This document shows, one piece after another, positions 1 to 11,700 of a DNA stretch of 64,000 bases. Positions within the stretch are counted from its first letter, which is position 1. Each line of letters begins with the position of its first letter. The notes beneath the pieces are model-generated. The model had not been told where the DNA came from, ran no database searches, and saw only the letters and a program-made list of their open reading frames with translations. The stretch is from Scortum barcoo (lineage: Eukaryota; Chordata; Actinopteri; Centrarchiformes; Terapontidae). Made by a program: the position numbers and the translations under genes. The stretch is from contig CM041548.1 in NCBI GenBank assembly GCA_023238725.1, positions 16,327,752 to 16,391,751 on the forward strand, in the 5' to 3' direction.

Positions 1-3000
1 AAAAAAGCAGAAGTCCTCACATTGGAGAAGCTGGAACAAGAAAATGTAATCAAAATACAGTTTCCTAACTCATTGATTGACTGTCTTCACCCATTGTTCA
101 ATTCACAGTTTTAAATAATGTCACCAAGAGTTAAAGCTGCGACTCACAATTATTTTGATCATTATTTTATTTGGTAATTATTTTCTCTGTTAGTGCTTTT
201 GTCTATTAAATGTCAGAAAATAATTAAAATGTCAGTGAGTTTCCCAGGGCTCAAGGTGACTTATTCAAATGTCAATTTTTTTCATCTTACCAACGGTCCA
301 AAAACCAAAATATTCAGTTTACATTTGTATGATATGAAAATGATGTCAAATGAAAAAAAAGCTTAAGTTTAACAAGGAAACATTTTGCTTGAAAATCGAC
401 TGAAGTGATAAATTGATTGCCAAAACAGTTGTCAATTAAAGGCGTATTTCACTACGTTTCATAAAGTCGGTGGATTTGCTTTTTTCAAAGAGTGTGATCA
501 AAACCAAACCATGAGAGGGCGTTATAGTCGTAGTCATTATTCTATAGTATGCTGGATCTTACATTCCCATGATGCACCTCAACAGTGTCTCAAATTAAAC
601 CCTCCATGTCTGGTAAACAGTCTTTTAAACACCACACCCACTGTTTGTAACACAGATTTTCTATTTAAAAAAACAAGTCTCAGTCCTAGATAACGGTAAG
701 TGCATCATGTGTGAATTTGGTGGACTGGCCCTTTCATTTTCCATCACTTGACTTATTCAACTCTAGTGAGCAAACTGGATTAATATTTGAAAATAACCTG
801 AGAAGAAAACTAGTTAGTACCATCTGTATTCTTTATTATGTTAGTATATACTGTAGTAATACTGGGATTATTTGTATTATTTTCTTCATTAATCATTTTG
901 TTTATAAATCTGGAAAATTGCAACTGGGTATTTTTTCCTACGTCCAAGCTGAAGTTAAATACAGAAAATAAATAAAACCAGCAAAATTTCATATTCACAA
1001 CCAGTGAAATGTTTTTTGCTAAAATAGAAATACTTAAACCGTTAATCAACCATTAAAATAGTACTTGTGTAACTTTCTGCCCACTTACTTCTTGATTAAT
1101 CTTTTAATAGTTGCAGCTCTAGTATGTAGGGCACAGTTGGGACACAGCTCTAATGGGCTGTAACCTTTGACCTCTTAGTCTTCGGGCACTGCACTGTTCT
1201 GTGTGTCTCGTTCTTCAGGCGTCTAAACACTAAAGGAGTTTCTGTACTCGCACGCTTCAGTACGTTTTCTTTTTTAATCAAATAAGTGACACATCAGACT
1301 AACACATCATACAGCTGTTGTTGTTTTGTCACATCTCACAGATAATGACTTTTTTTTTTTTTTTATGTGTATCACCTGTTTAGTTTTCCTCTGACTTTTT
1401 TTTTTTTTTTTTAATGTATCTGAACCGCTTTGTTGTTTTTGCTTTGATCGCCGAGTGTCACCGCTTCAGGCTTCAGACCTTTGACACAATGCCACATTGT
1501 TATTCAGTCACACAACGCCTAAAACTCACGCCCTTTTCGTTTCGCATTCGTCAAGAGAGGAGAGAGAGTTCAGACTAAGCCTTAATGTGATGTACAGTTT
1601 GTTGCCCTCTTTTGTTTTCATTTGTTCTTACATTTTGTGTCACATAACAGCGGGTTCCTTTCTTATTCATTTCTTAGTAGCTCCGCGCCCGACACCCTTT
1701 CTGTTTAACAAAATCTCTCCCTTCAAAGTTTACATTTTTACATTGTTGTTCTGTTCAGCCATCTTTAAATATACACTTTAATGAAAACTACTGTGGAACG
1801 TGTTGTTTGTTGGTGTGTGCTCTCCTAAACGTTATGAATGAAATCATCTTAAACTTCAGAATCATTACATGGACAGTAGATTGAGTACATTCATATTTTT
1901 CTAGATGAACACAGAGTGAACCACTTGATGGCAGCATTAGCCTTTGGATGAAGACATTTTGCCTCTGAGTCTGCAGCTGCATGTAGAAGAAATGACTTCA
2001 CTCTCTCAGTGGACCGTTGGTGGAGGGTTGGAGAAGCTTGAGTCTGAGCGGTCACAAGGTGGAAACCATTGGTATGTTGGCGAAATGGTGGTTGATTTAT
2101 GTAAAGTAAAGCTTTCCTTTAACAGGTAACTTCTTAATATTCATATGCTGGATTTGAGTAAGGCACCTGGTGTGTAAATACTTAGATACATATATGTGAA
2201 GCAGCACACCACAGCTGTAGGACGAAAATACTGTCCTGATCCTGGTGAAGTCATCTGATTAGCCTTTTTAGAAGAGGAAATCAGGTTTCCAAAAGCATAA
2301 ACTAAAGAAAGAAGCTGAGTAGAAGCAACACCTCACCAAGTTCATTCAGAAGAAAGGTGAGCAGTAGTTGTTCTGTCATCCACGTGAGAAAATACCAGCT
2401 TAACAACAAAAATGCACAAAGGAAATATTTAAAACGTCTCATTGATTAATCAGCTGAAAGCTAAATACGAGCATCAATTTCAGAAACGGCATCAGGGAGC
2501 GGAACAGCAGGTTAATAATTCTCACAAGCTGTCAGAGAATTAAAGGTGAAGGGATCAATGCCTGAATACCTGAATATGAAGCTCCCAACATTATTATTTC
2601 AGTGAGGAGGCTCGGCCAGGCAGAAGAGGGGATGGTTTTGCTGCATAAGGAAATGCTTAGATGCTGAGCAATAATCAAGCCTAAAAAAAAAAAATAGACT
2701 CCTGATCGCAACAAAGTCTTAATGAACATCAAATTAACATGATAAAACATGTAATCTCAATGACTCTTACAAAAAAAAAGTTTCAAAAATCAAAAGAAGA
2801 AAAGAGTTGGTGTTGGGATGGGGGACTGCCGTATGTACAACCCCCAGAATTCAGTGTTACGCCCCTGCAGCTCTCACTATCCTTCACAGCTGAACGCTTT
2901 AAAGGTGTGGTCTGCAATCCTGAAGAAAGGTCGCTGCTTTTTGAACTCGACAACTGAATAAATAAAAGCCTCTCTGTTGTTTCCCCATTTACAGAGCCAC

Positions 3001-3974
3001 GGGTGTGCATGAACAGACTACACCTCTCAAAGCAGGCGGCGTAACCTCAAAATGCGTCTGACTCCTCCCATGGTAAAACATTAAAAGTCTATAATCACAC
3101 TAGCCCCACTTGTGGTTGTAATGCTCATTTCGCCCCAGAAAACAGTTGCTGGATGAATTAAACAACGAAGAGACAACTCAAGTATTCTCACATTCTTAAT
3201 AGGCGATTATTGTTAAATCAGGCCTGAGGATGGCACCAGAGGAAAGGCCATATGGTAAACCAAGATGGTGCTGCAGATGGCTGCCTCTGTGTGCACCAAA
3301 ATACCAAGTACTGAAAACATACTCGGTAATAAACCTGATTCCGATGATCAGATTCACAAGATTTTGACCAAACTTGGGATGCTGGAGTAAGCTGTACACA
3401 CATATCTTCAAGCTGCAGTATATAAAGACTCGTGATCATGTTAATGTGCTAATTTTGGTGTTTTAGGACGCCTAAAGGTAATATGTTAGCGTGCTGGCCC
3501 GACACCTGTGCTCAGGCTCAGACATTTTTGTTGCATCATGGTAACGGGCTACAGTTGTTGAGTAGAAATACTAACTTTTAGCTTGTCAAATAAATAAGGT
3601 GACATCTAATATTAGGTATGTATTTATGTTTGGCGTCAATGTTGTCCTTTGACTTTATTTATTAGGGAAATTAAGTTACTTAATAAGACTTCCTGGACAC
3701 TGGTGGAGCCAGAGTTGTTGGGAGTTCATCCTCCGTGTGCCGTGTGAGTATTTGTACTACATTTATCTTTCAAATTGTTCAGGACGAGTTATTTCATGCC
3801 TGAGCCACGCAAAGAGTCTGTGACCGCCGTCGGCACATTTATTAGAACAAAATGATCTTGACCTCCTTCGACCTGCACTTTGACAAGTGAGATGTTTCAT
3901 CGTTCCTCCACCTGTGGATGAATGCAAGAGATCGTAATGTACATCCAGGACAACATGAGAAGACATGTTTGATT
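1..3974. other. Downstream intergenic sequence, no gene recognised
   Basis: AT-rich sequence with short, unconvincing reading frames. The first 1.1 kb holds fragments of a dispersed teleost repeat family (see 133, and tail-like pieces at 1-90 and 1035-1125). No exon with both splice sites and protein similarity was seen on either strand, and I recognise no second gene end. Confidence 0.5.
133..442 (+). repeat. Dispersed teleost repeat, 'GCTGCAACTAAT' family, degraded copy
   Basis: It begins AAAGCTGCGACTCACAATTA and runs through TTTCCCAGGGCTCAAGGTGA to GATTGCCAAAACAGTTGTCA. The same ordered blocks (gctgcaactaa..., tttcccaaagcccaaggtgac, atattcagttta, gattatcaaaatagtt) make up a MITE-like family common in percomorph genomes, known from memory. 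Related copies lie at 21301, 24540 (minus) and 54578 in this window. Confidence 0.55.
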
Positions 3975-3992
3975 AAAAAAAGGTAGAAGGTC

Positions 3993-3998
3993 TTTATT
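3993..3998 (-). terminator. Candidate poly(A) signal AATAAA
   Basis: Minus-strand AATAAAG is followed within about 12-45 nt by a T run and TGTCTTCTCATGTTGT, an arrangement that fits cleavage and downstream U/GU elements. Two alternatives lie nearer the stop (5106 and 4490). A motif this short also occurs by chance in AT-rich DNA. Confidence 0.35.
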
Positions 3999-5147
3999 AA
4001 TGGACAATCCATCCTTAACCCACAGTCACCATCTACTTCAGTGAGTCTGGATCCTTTTTTTTTTTTTGGGATATAAAAAACAAACAAAAAAAAAATGTTA
4101 GTTTCATGTAAGGCGAGTGTCATAAAACAGTAATGAACAGTGGTTTGCTGTAGATGATTTCTCAATGGCTGCTATACTGTCATGTAAAATGCCACGTACT
4201 GTCATGGCATAAGCTACAAAGAGGCATCTGGTAAAGTCACCTGGCTTCAAATACCAATACTATTTAAGAACATTTAAGTGAAGGAACAACTGAAAGAGAG
4301 CAAGCAGTGAGGAGTTAATGTGGCTGTCCACAGGAAACACCTATTCAGTCAACTAAAAGTGGGTTTACTGTTAATTCCTGCTTCACTTACTTTAGAAAAA
4401 CCATTCAGTTTAAAAAGCCGCCACATAGTTTTGTTAAATACGGCCTGTGAAATGTGAGTACCACAGTAGTATGACCCAATTTATTTCCTTTTCTATCTGT
4501 GATTGTTATTCTGGTAGATTACCCTCTCATCTTCGCAAACACAACCTTCCAGCGACCCTCAGATGTGAGAACATGGCTGTGTGTTTCTGCAAAGCCCTCC
4601 TCATCCATATTCATCACCACCGGCGACCCAAGGAGAGGTTTAAACTTTAGGAGCCTGCCTAATTGCACAAGTGCCATCTCGCGGGCACGGATACAAAAAA
4701 AAAAAAAAAAAAAAGATGAGAGGACCCGAGAGCATTTTGCCACAAACAAACCCGAGTTTTGTTGTTGGAAGAAAAAGTGGCTAATGGCTGGAACGGCTGA
4801 ATGAAAGAGGTAGTAATGAAGATGTAAAAGGTCGTCTCACTCAGCGGGTGAAATACTGTAAGTGGGGCGAGGTGGCGAAATAAAAAGATAAAACACAAAG
4901 AGAGTGTGTAGTAACGAACAGTACAAGAACAGAGTAGCATACTATTTAAAAGTGGCCAAATACATTCATAGTGCAGACAAAACAATCACGACCTTTACTT
5001 TCTAGGAGCTCACTGTAGAATACTATATACTAACACATAATCTAATGTGGTACATCTTCATTTTACCTCTTGATTATATCCCATTTTAAATCTGGTTAGG
5101 TGTTCTTTATTTCCCCGTAAAAGCTCTGATTGGTAGAAGCTGTATAG

Positions 5148-5169
5148 ATATATATATATATATATATAT
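5148..5169. repeat. (TA)n simple repeat
   Basis: About eleven TA units within the probable 3' UTR. Confidence 0.9.
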
Positions 5170-5695
5170 GTATATAAAATATTCCATATATTTCTATGGT
5201 AAAAGTGCTTTTATAAACAACTCATTTACAGCTACAGTATTATGTGTTACAGGGAACTTGTATCGATTCATTCTAACGCTGCATTACAAACTAAAAGCTT
5301 GGAACCAAACATTGACAATGTCTGAGAAAATGTATTGATTATTAAGAAGAAAAGAGAGAGAAAAAAAAAAAAGCAAAACACCAGTGGCAAACTTCATCAC
5401 TGTGCATGTGCAAAGGCCTTGGCAAGGTGAAAAATAGAAATACTCTACTTTGAATAGTAATACTATTAACTGTATATAAAAAAAAGAGCTCCAACCACCA
5501 GCTCGATAACAACAGTGGAGATCCCTTTGGCACCTTGCTTGTTTCCTCTTCGCTCTGGGAGTCTCTAGCTCAGGTCTGAAGGTCTCTGGAGGACATTCCC
5601 CCCTCCTTTCGCTTGACTTCCTGACGTCAGTGTGTGGAGGAAGGAGCTCAGTTATTGTCCATGAGGAGAGAGATAGAGTGTGTGTTGTCCTGCTG

Positions 5696-5740
5696 TCAGG
5701 TCGACTTCCACAGTGGGTTGTTATAGATCCAACCGTCTCC
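5696..5740 (-). CDS. osbpl10: osbpl10 terminal coding exon
   Basis: The coding part is 15 codons: GDGWIYNNPLWKST followed by TGA at 5696-5698. The acceptor is GTGCAG just above 5740. It follows phase 0 from ...YFSKE, giving KEGDGWIYNNPLWK, the conserved ORP10/11 C-terminus. It is too short to stand out as an ORF and was placed by family knowledge and the splice site. Confidence 0.93.
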   Translation of the reverse strand, partial: GDGWIYNNPLWKST

Positions 5741-8700
5741 CTGCACGGGTGAAGGAGAGAAATGGACGATTAAAAAACAACTTGAAGGAGAAACAAACTT
5801 AAACTTTGATCATCAAAGTGCAGCAAATAGTTCAGGAGGAGTTTGCTGAAATGATTTTTGCTGATTGTTACACCTTAAACCACACGTTAAGGGTCGTGTT
5901 GAGCTCGATCAGAACTACTTCAAATGCCTCGTTGTTCACCCGCATCGGTACTGAAAAGCTCTTATAGTTGCTCTGAATGGCGACGTTGGACAGTGGCGTG
6001 AAAAGACGGCCGCTGTAGAGAGTGGGGAGATGTTTCATCGTTTAAATACGAGGATAAAGGTTTTTCAGATACAGGGAAGTTCGAACCATGGCTTCCTCCA
6101 GACAGTGACGTGGGTGTGGATGTTGGATCATCAGTTTCAGAAAGTTACACAAATGGTCAGACATAACACCGACACAAAGTCAAAAAGATGTTTCCAAAAC
6201 TATTCGACCGTCCATCTAGCAAGCAGTCCTGAAGAAGCATACTGACACCTTAAGCAGCACTGGTGTTATAATTGAGATGAGGGACTGACACTCCTTGTTA
6301 TCTTCCTGCTTCAGAAATGCAAACAGGCAAATGCAAAGGGACTTTTAGTTCCTGCAGCATGTCCTAAATCTATACAACATACTAATTCTATACAGGACTA
6401 ATTGTGTACTGTTGTAGCTGTTAGTACAAAGTATTTTGATTATTTTTCTCCACAAACATGATATTATATAATATATGCAACATCAGACATCAATCAAACG
6501 CCTCTTAAACTTCAGAACAAGAGAGAATATTTAAGATTTAATACTTTTGTTTTCTAAGATCTCTCTGGAGGTTTCTCACCACTAAGAAATCCAACTGTAA
6601 AGTACTCTTGAAAGTCCAACTGTTTTCTAGAGTACTTTATCGTGTCATCTTTAGTGTGAGCACATTACAAACATAAAACCTGCTTAAATTGGTATGTAGT
6701 GCTGATTTGGGACACACTCATGATTCAGCTCCTGTGTTTAGTTCCTGGATATTTTTCGTCTAAAAAAAGGCTTCGGTTACTTTGCTCCCCTCAGAAGAAC
6801 CACTTTCTACTGAACAAAACAGTCCCTCTGACAATTGTTCACGGTGAGGTTTGTGAATTAAACAAGAACATTGTTTCTACAGAGAAATGCTGCTGTTGAA
6901 TTTTTTAACACCAAAAAAAAAAAAAAAACATTTACTGCAGAAATCTCAAAGACCGGGGGAAATGAAACCAACGCGGTTCAGAGGCAAACTAAGAAGGCCT
7001 CTGGATTATTTTGAATTTCACACTAAGAGCTGAAAATGGTGGACAGTAAATGTATAGCATATCTGACTCTGATGTGTTTATTTAAAAATGTAAATGTAAG
7101 AATGGCAAACTAAAGATTGAGGGGCAGTTTGAAGATCACACCACACTGCTGTCCAGTCTTACCACAGATACGATCATCACACTGTACCTCTTTACTGAAG
7201 TATTTGGGCGTCCAGGGTTTGTTATCGGCCGCTCTCTGCCTCTCCTCCCCTCTCTGCCGCTCCTCCAGCCTGTGTTTGTGCTCCGTGGCCTCGTCGATGT
7301 TCCCTTCCTTCAGCGACTTGGTGACGTGCTGCCACAACCGCCTACGAGCACAGACAAAACATTTATCTAAGCACTAAGCGTCTCCCGCACCTCGCATCAC
7401 CCCGCCGGTTTGTACAAAAATGGCAGTAAGTCAGCCGTAATGAGTTTTTCACCTGGACTCCGTCCTCCCCTGTCGCTCCACGGGCCGCAGCTTCTTCCTG
7501 GTGACTGGGAGTTTGGCCGTGTCGATCACTTTGGTTTCCCCGCTGCTGTAGGTGAACTCCAGAGTGCCGTTCCACTCGCCCTGGGCTTTGCACACGATGG
7601 TGTTGGTCGGGTTGTGTTTGACCTCTGCCGTCACCCTGAGTGGGACAAAAAAAGAGACTGCTGATCAGAGTTAGCCTCATCTGCATTTTACATTTTAGGA
7701 ATATGATGTGACTTAACATCACTTTGAGCCACTGTGTAAAGATTATTAGCCCTGAGAAATTATCTTTATTTTTTTATAAACTGTTGAAGAAAACTACGTT
7801 CATGGGTTTACAGAGTGCAGAACTTTGAAATAGGGTTCAGTTGTAATTTAGGAAACAGAAGCTCTTTAGTTAACGTTGGGAAAAGATTGTGGTTTTGGTT
7901 GAATGTTAACAGCAAATATGTCGTCTCTCCTGTTTCATGTTAGTATTGACATTCTCAGTATTTAGCCGAGACAATCTAACCTTAACCTTGTGCCTAAATA
8001 TAACCAGAAAGAGTGTTCATCATGCTTAAGTTGCTTTGAACAGATGTTTTAGGGTAAACAAATGTAATGTCAATGAAAGCTGAGCAGATCCGAGCTGTAT
8101 GAATATTGTATGAATACTCTGCAACCTGGAAAGTTTTATATAATTGATATTATGCTAAAAAAAATATTTTTATCGCACACACATAAGTATAATGCTGATT
8201 GAGTATTTTTGCATATTTACTTGTGTTACATTATGTGTATGTTGATGGTGACAGAATTCAATTTTATAGAATCACTGAAGATGTTTTCTCTGTTTTATCA
8301 TCTATACCAACGTGAAAGAAAAAACAAATCGACTTCAGATATAGAGAGGTGGCAAGATCAGGAAGTAACTTAAAAAAAAAAAACAGTGACACAAAAATAA
8401 ATGTAAAAGGAATTTAAATGACAAAAAAAAAATAGATGAATGAAAGGTTGAATAAAGGATTAACAGACTCTTTCAATGCAGCTGTCAGGAAGGAATCATT
8501 ATCACAAAGGCAGTCAATGACATAATCATAATCAAAAAATGGCCGACCTCCACAATATTTATTATTCTCATCATAGTGAGGAGCACAAAGCGGTTTTAAA
8601 AATGAATAAAAGTAAATAAAGGGAGACAAATCTGGTCTTAATGTTTGCTGTCAGAGTGAGATGGAGTGCATGAAGGATGGTTTAGAGAAAAAAGAAACTC

Positions 8701-11700
8701 TCAGAGCCACTCACCTGTGTACCTTCCCTCCGTAGAAAGGCTTAGTGTGAAAGGTGACGGTGGCCGAGTAGCCGCTCTTAACGCAGCTGATGGAGACTTT
8801 GCCCCCCAGCTCCACCCAGGGCACGGTGAGGATGGAGCGGGCGTAGGCACAGGGCAGCGTGAAGACGTACTCCTCGTCGTGCTCCAGGAGACAGAGGACT
8901 CCTGAGAGGAGAGGAAGAGGAGAGGGGAGGGGGGGGGAGAAAGATGACACAAAAAACACAAACTTACAAAAACAGGAAATGAGGGGGAAAAAAAACTCAT
9001 CTCGTGTTAGAAATTGAGATATTTTCTGAGCGCTTGAGGTGTAAAACTCTGTGAGGAAACCTGGCTCTCACTCTCAACGGTTCAAATCAGGCGAGGCATG
9101 TCGAGCCAGCTGACTTCCCTGCCTCTCTTTGTCTACACGCGTGACCAAATGTTCGGCTAATAAACACTAATTGACTCTGTGAGGCCTGGTGTGTAGCCCT
9201 GATATTCATTTTGCATTTGTAAAACACAGCAGGCAGTGTGGAGAATTAAGCAATAGGTGTAAGTACTCTCTGTAAATATTAAATGAAATGTAATGACTAT
9301 GCATTTTACGCTCTCATTTACAGTTAATATTATGTAAGAATTCAATTCTTTTCAATAAAGTCTGAAGCATCCATTACGGCAGCAGCTTTAAATCTTAAGT
9401 AACGTTGTGGTTAAACTAAATTAAGCACAGTTCTCTGGTGTTTTCATGTGTGTATAGGCGATAAAGAAAGTTATATTTGAATTTGACCTGACTGGAGGCG
9501 GCAGTAATGGTTTTCTATTACATTTAATGCTCAGCACAATGAAAACCCACTGTGGAGAACATGATATAAGTTAGCTGACATGTCCGTTTTTGGTGCAGGG
9601 ATGCCCATAAGAGATAGAGGCCATTATACTTTTGAGCTCGTGATCGACTCTCAGCACGTAGCCCCTCGCCTGAGAAGTTCAGTCGGAGCATGAGTGGATT
9701 TTATTTTGTTTGCACCTTCCTGCCTCTCCTCTCTCTCACATGTCCATGAATAGCTTTCTGTTCTTACACCACAATCACATGATTACACGAGATCACAGCT
9801 ATGTCTCCCCTGCCGGGGAAAAAAATCCAAGACAAAAAAATCCATATCATGACACAGAGGGTGAAGTAAAGTTTCCTCTAAGTATCAAAAGAAAAAGGTT
9901 TTATTATGCAGAATGGTTCCTCGAAGAATGTTAAATCACGTAGCTCCCAAAGTCCTGAAAGATATTGTGTAGATTTTTATCTGTGCTTAAAAAAAACAAT
10001 ACTTTTCAGGACTTTCAGAAAAACTTTATTGGATTATTTTAATTATCGTTGTGTTAATGTAGCTGGTTGATGTGGAGCTGTTAAAAAAAAGAGCTGGTGT
10101 ATTTAAAAGTCTCTGCGTGATCTTTTCTTAGGTATTGTCACTTATTTTTGCCTGATCAGACCTTTTCTGAGGACAACGTGGACACAGATTGGGTTGGATT
10201 ACAATCTCTCTTCTCTCTCTCATTCTACTGCAGCAACAAAATCCAGCATCCAACAGCGGCCTGTTCCCAGTCTGGGAAGTAATACTGGACCATCATTTAA
10301 CATTAAAAAAAAGTTTTTCTCGTGTAGCAAACAACTTGCATTTCGTTGTGCAAGTGTCGTAGAATGAATGATTAAATGAATAAATGAACCTTGAACTTTC
10401 CAGCATGCCTAAGTCCACTAATAAACCTTATAACTTCTTAAATTATTACTACTTAAAACCAAAGTAGTAATAACAGTAGTAGTAATTTTAAGGTATAACA
10501 AATAGGATTTGTCGGTTGCTGATTGTAAATGCAATATTCGAAGCTGGCCCCTCCTCCCCACCTCAAAGGCCACAAGCTTCTGGTGGCATTGAGCGCTTAC
10601 GATCTGGCAACTTGTCACTACATCTTTATAGAGATGTAGTAGGTGTGATGTCCCACCCCTTCAGACATCTGAAAACATTATAACGACAATCACTCGTTCA
10701 AAGTCACATCCAGGCATTATTATAGTAAACAATATGGTGTAACATTGTAATTATTATTATTATTATTATTATTGTAATTCACTTTTATCAGGCTGCCCGA
10801 ACAAGTCGTTCAAAGACTCTACAGCTGGTACAGAATGCCGCTGCTCGGGTGCTGACTAGAACCAGGAAAAGAGACCATATTACTCTAGTATTGGCTTCTC
10901 TTCATTGGCTTCCTGTAAAATTTAGAGTGGATTTTAAAATCCTACTCCTCACATATAAGGCTCTACATGGTCTGGCAACCATCATATCTTAATGAATTGA
11001 TAACTCCTTATCATCCAACTAGAGTGCTGCGCTCCCAAAACGCAGGCTTACTTGTAGTTCCCAGGGTTTCCAGAAGTAGTCTAGGGGGCAGAGCCTTCAG
11101 CTATCAGGCCCCTGTTCTCTGGAACCAGCTCCCAGTCTGGGTCCGAGAGGCAGACACAGTGTCAGTGTTTAAGAATAGACTTAAAACCTTCCTTTTTGAT
11201 AAAGCTTATAGTTAGGGTGGGCACAGGCTCGCCCTTAGTTATGCTGCTATAGGCTTAGACTGCCGGGGGGCTCCCATGATGCACCGGGCACCTCTCCCTC
11301 TTCTCTGTCTCTGCTTCCTCTTTCTCTGCTTCCTCTTTCTCTGCTTCCTCTTTGACTCTCCAAAGTCAAAGTCTGCATTTTTGTTAATTTGGCGACATGT
11401 GCAGGACATGCTGAGGACTGAAGTATGTTTCTCTCAAACCCTTGGTGCTTAATTTACAACAAAATAAGCATATTGATTACAACCAAACCAAAATAAAAGA
11501 CATGGCAAAATCGCACAGACAGTGCAAATTGATATGGTAGTAGTGCAAACTGGAGTCAGCTTAAAAACTGGTTAAAGTGGTTAAATTGGTTAAAGTGTTA
11601 AAGCGGTTAATGTGAATACTCTTATGTCCTGTAAAGTGCATGTTACTGCCGGAGCCCCGGTCCTCTTTGTTCTCTCCAGTCTTGCAGGTTCCTCACTGAT

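Larger units (their letters stand above)
3975..5695 (-). other. osbpl10: osbpl10 3' UTR (extent approximate)
   Basis: This is non-coding sequence downstream of the stop codon. Minus-strand AATAAA signals are at 5106-5111, 4490-4495 and 3993-3998. The last is followed by a T-rich stretch and then GT-containing sequence, so it is the best candidate for a distal end, but the signals were not ranked experimentally. The region includes a (TA)n tract near 5148 and homopolymer A runs near 4696 and 5361. Confidence 0.4.

Noticed and set aside
7110..7722. Plus-strand open frames over the ORD exons
   Set aside because: They are shadows of the minus-strand osbpl10 exons, which have family similarity and splice sites.
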